Assembly: GCF_013375555.1 (NCBI RefSeq)
Contig: NZ_JABXWB010000005.1
Location: 1,067,501 to 1,131,500 of the forward strand
Source of the DNA: Sphingobium sp. EM0848
GTDB lineage: Bacteria; Pseudomonadota; Alphaproteobacteria; Sphingomonadales; Sphingomonadaceae
Reading direction: 5' to 3'
DNA length: 64,000 nt
Shown: one piece after another, positions 63,157 to 64,000 of the stretch
How the letters are laid out: each line of letters opens with the position of its first letter
Numbering within the stretch: position 1 is the first letter of the stretch
Notes under the pieces: model-generated
The model's input: the letters and a program-made list of their open reading frames with translations, nothing else
Databases searched by the model: none
What the model was told of the DNA's origin: nothing
Made by a program: the position numbers and the translations under genes

Positions 63157-64000
63157 TTAGCCGTTTGCTCCGTTGCGACGGAACAGGGTGAGCGGCCGCC
63201 GTCCAAGGGGAAAGTCGCCCACGGCATGATAATCGCGATCAACGGCCCGATAGATCTTGGCCCGAATCGGCAGGCTTTCGCCATTTTTTAGCGGCATCGT
63301 CACGATCCATTCCGGGCGGGAGGCAAGGATGCGATCCACTTCCTTTGCTGTGTCAACGCCAACCGCTTGCGCTTCGGTGATCCGCATGAGGTGATCGGGA
63401 AAGGCCCAGGGTGAAGCCGGTGGCCGGCCGGTCAGCAGATAGAGCGCTGGCGGACCGGAATAGACATAAAGTCGGCCTGATCCCTTGCCGATGGTGTCGA
63501 CAATGGGTTGCAGCGTGCGGCCGGTTCCGAAACGTCGGTCATTCTGGTAAATGACGAACTGCCCCCCGATGGCGAGCAGGATCAGGAAGGAGGCGCCGAT
63601 GCGCCTGTACGATCCCAGAAAACGGGCTGAGCAACAGGCTGCGGGAAGCATGACGGGAAGGCCATAATGCTCGAAATACGTCCCGAACAGAACGACCGCC
63701 ATAACCGCGACGATCAGCCAGAGCCGGAGGAAAAGGGCGGTTCGTACCTGCCGATCGGCGGATGCTGACGATGTGTCGCGCGGGACTGGCCAGAACGCCA
63801 GAGCGATGCCCGGCGCGAGGATCAGCGTGAGTATGATCGCATTGTGGCCAAGATCTGGCACGGACCCGCTGCGATGGAAGATCGACACGAAATTGGCGAA
63901 GAAAAACTCGGGAAAATGGCCGATGGCCAGATAATAGAGCCCGGCGGCGATGGTGGGAGCCAGAGCAATGCCGATCAGCGACAGGCCAAGGCCAATGACG
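63157..64000 (-). CDS. 3' part of a polytopic membrane protein, glycosyltransferase-like (runs off the window)
   Basis: The frame is open from the window edge to the stop at 63157, about 280 residues. It contains several hydrophobic segments (VIGLGLSLIGIALAPTIAAG, HNAIILTLILAPGIALAFWP, LWLIVAVMAVVLFGTYFEHY, ASFLILLAIGGQFVIYQ) and a soluble C-terminus (RLYVYSGPPALYLLTGRPPASP, SRPEWIVTMPLKNGESLPI). The EHYGLPVMLPAACC region and tail match membrane mannosyl/arabinosyl-type transferases (ArnT/DUF2029-like). The 5' half lies outside. Confidence 0.7.
   Translation of the reverse strand, partial: VIGLGLSLIGIALAPTIAAGLYYLAIGHFPEFFFANFVSIFHRSGSVPDLGHNAIILTLILAPGIALAFWPVPRDTSSASADRQVRTALFLRLWLIVAVMAVVLFGTYFEHYGLPVMLPAACCSARFLGSYRRIGASFLILLAIGGQFVIYQNDRRFGTGRTLQPIVDTIGKGSGRLYVYSGPPALYLLTGRPPASPWAFPDHLMRITEAQAVGVDTAKEVDRILASRPEWIVTMPLKNGESLPIRAKIYRAVDRDYHAVGDFPLGRRPLTLFRRNGANG

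Overview
The window looks like chromosome (or chromid) from a sphingomonad-type alphaproteobacterium (Sphingobium, Sphingomonas or Novosphingobium class). The support is the high GC content, alphaproteobacterial 23S/5S rRNA, several large TonB-dependent receptors, a Rieske/PQQ/CoA catabolic gene set, and DUF6880- and DUF6117-type accessory genes. No single feature fixes the genus.

Layout. 1-2450: 3' end of an rRNA operon (partial 23S, 5S, terminator). 2.5-10.7 kb: worn DNA holding a truncated Crp/Fnr gene, a broken yaaA, an intact Tat-type amine oxidase, a porin next to a truncated nitrate/taurine-type ABC ATPase, a NUDIX hydrolase, small hypothetical genes and a tyrosine-recombinase remnant. 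10.8-21.1 kb: a secreted protein and an orphan secretin, convergent with a five-gene minus-strand operon. That operon encodes a CadC-like regulator, a TonB-dependent receptor, two TbpB-like surface lipoproteins and a Slam-type outer-membrane exporter. It reads as a self-contained surface-lipoprotein/receptor uptake system and is the best candidate here for something undescribed.

21.2-27.2 kb: a scar region of IS fragments (IS481, IS630, IS5-like), an AAA/DUF4143 ATPase, a ParE remnant, DUF6880, and broken DUF2493-like and DUF6117-like genes. 27.3-47.7 kb: a catabolic island with a TetR regulator, a crotonase-fold protein, an acyl-CoA ligase split by an intact IS481-family element, an NMO-type flavoprotein, an MFS transporter, a TonB receptor, two amidohydrolases, two paralogous Rieske oxygenases, a class III CoA transferase, a PQQ-dependent dehydrogenase with a haem domain, and an aldehyde dehydrogenase. 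Three promoters in the island share a 24-bp dyad centred on CG, so they probably form one regulon. The genes suggest that a polar substrate is imported, hydrolysed, hydroxylated, oxidised from alcohol to acid and activated with CoA.

48.4-54.5 kb: a LysR gene divergent from acyl-CoA dehydrogenase, CoA transferase, MaoC-like hydratase and CitE-like lyase genes. This set resembles itaconate/branched dicarboxylate degradation modules. It runs into an unusual chimera in which EtfB lacks its own ATG and is fused in frame to the FAD domain of EtfA. 54.9-64 kb: a MacAB/DevBCA-type ABC exporter, a truncated universal stress protein, an ammonium transporter, a subtilase divergent from an ECF sigma/anti-sigma pair, a palindromic intergenic repeat, and the 3' end of a membrane protein gene that runs off the window.

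All assignments come from reading the sequence and remembered family motifs. No database search was run.
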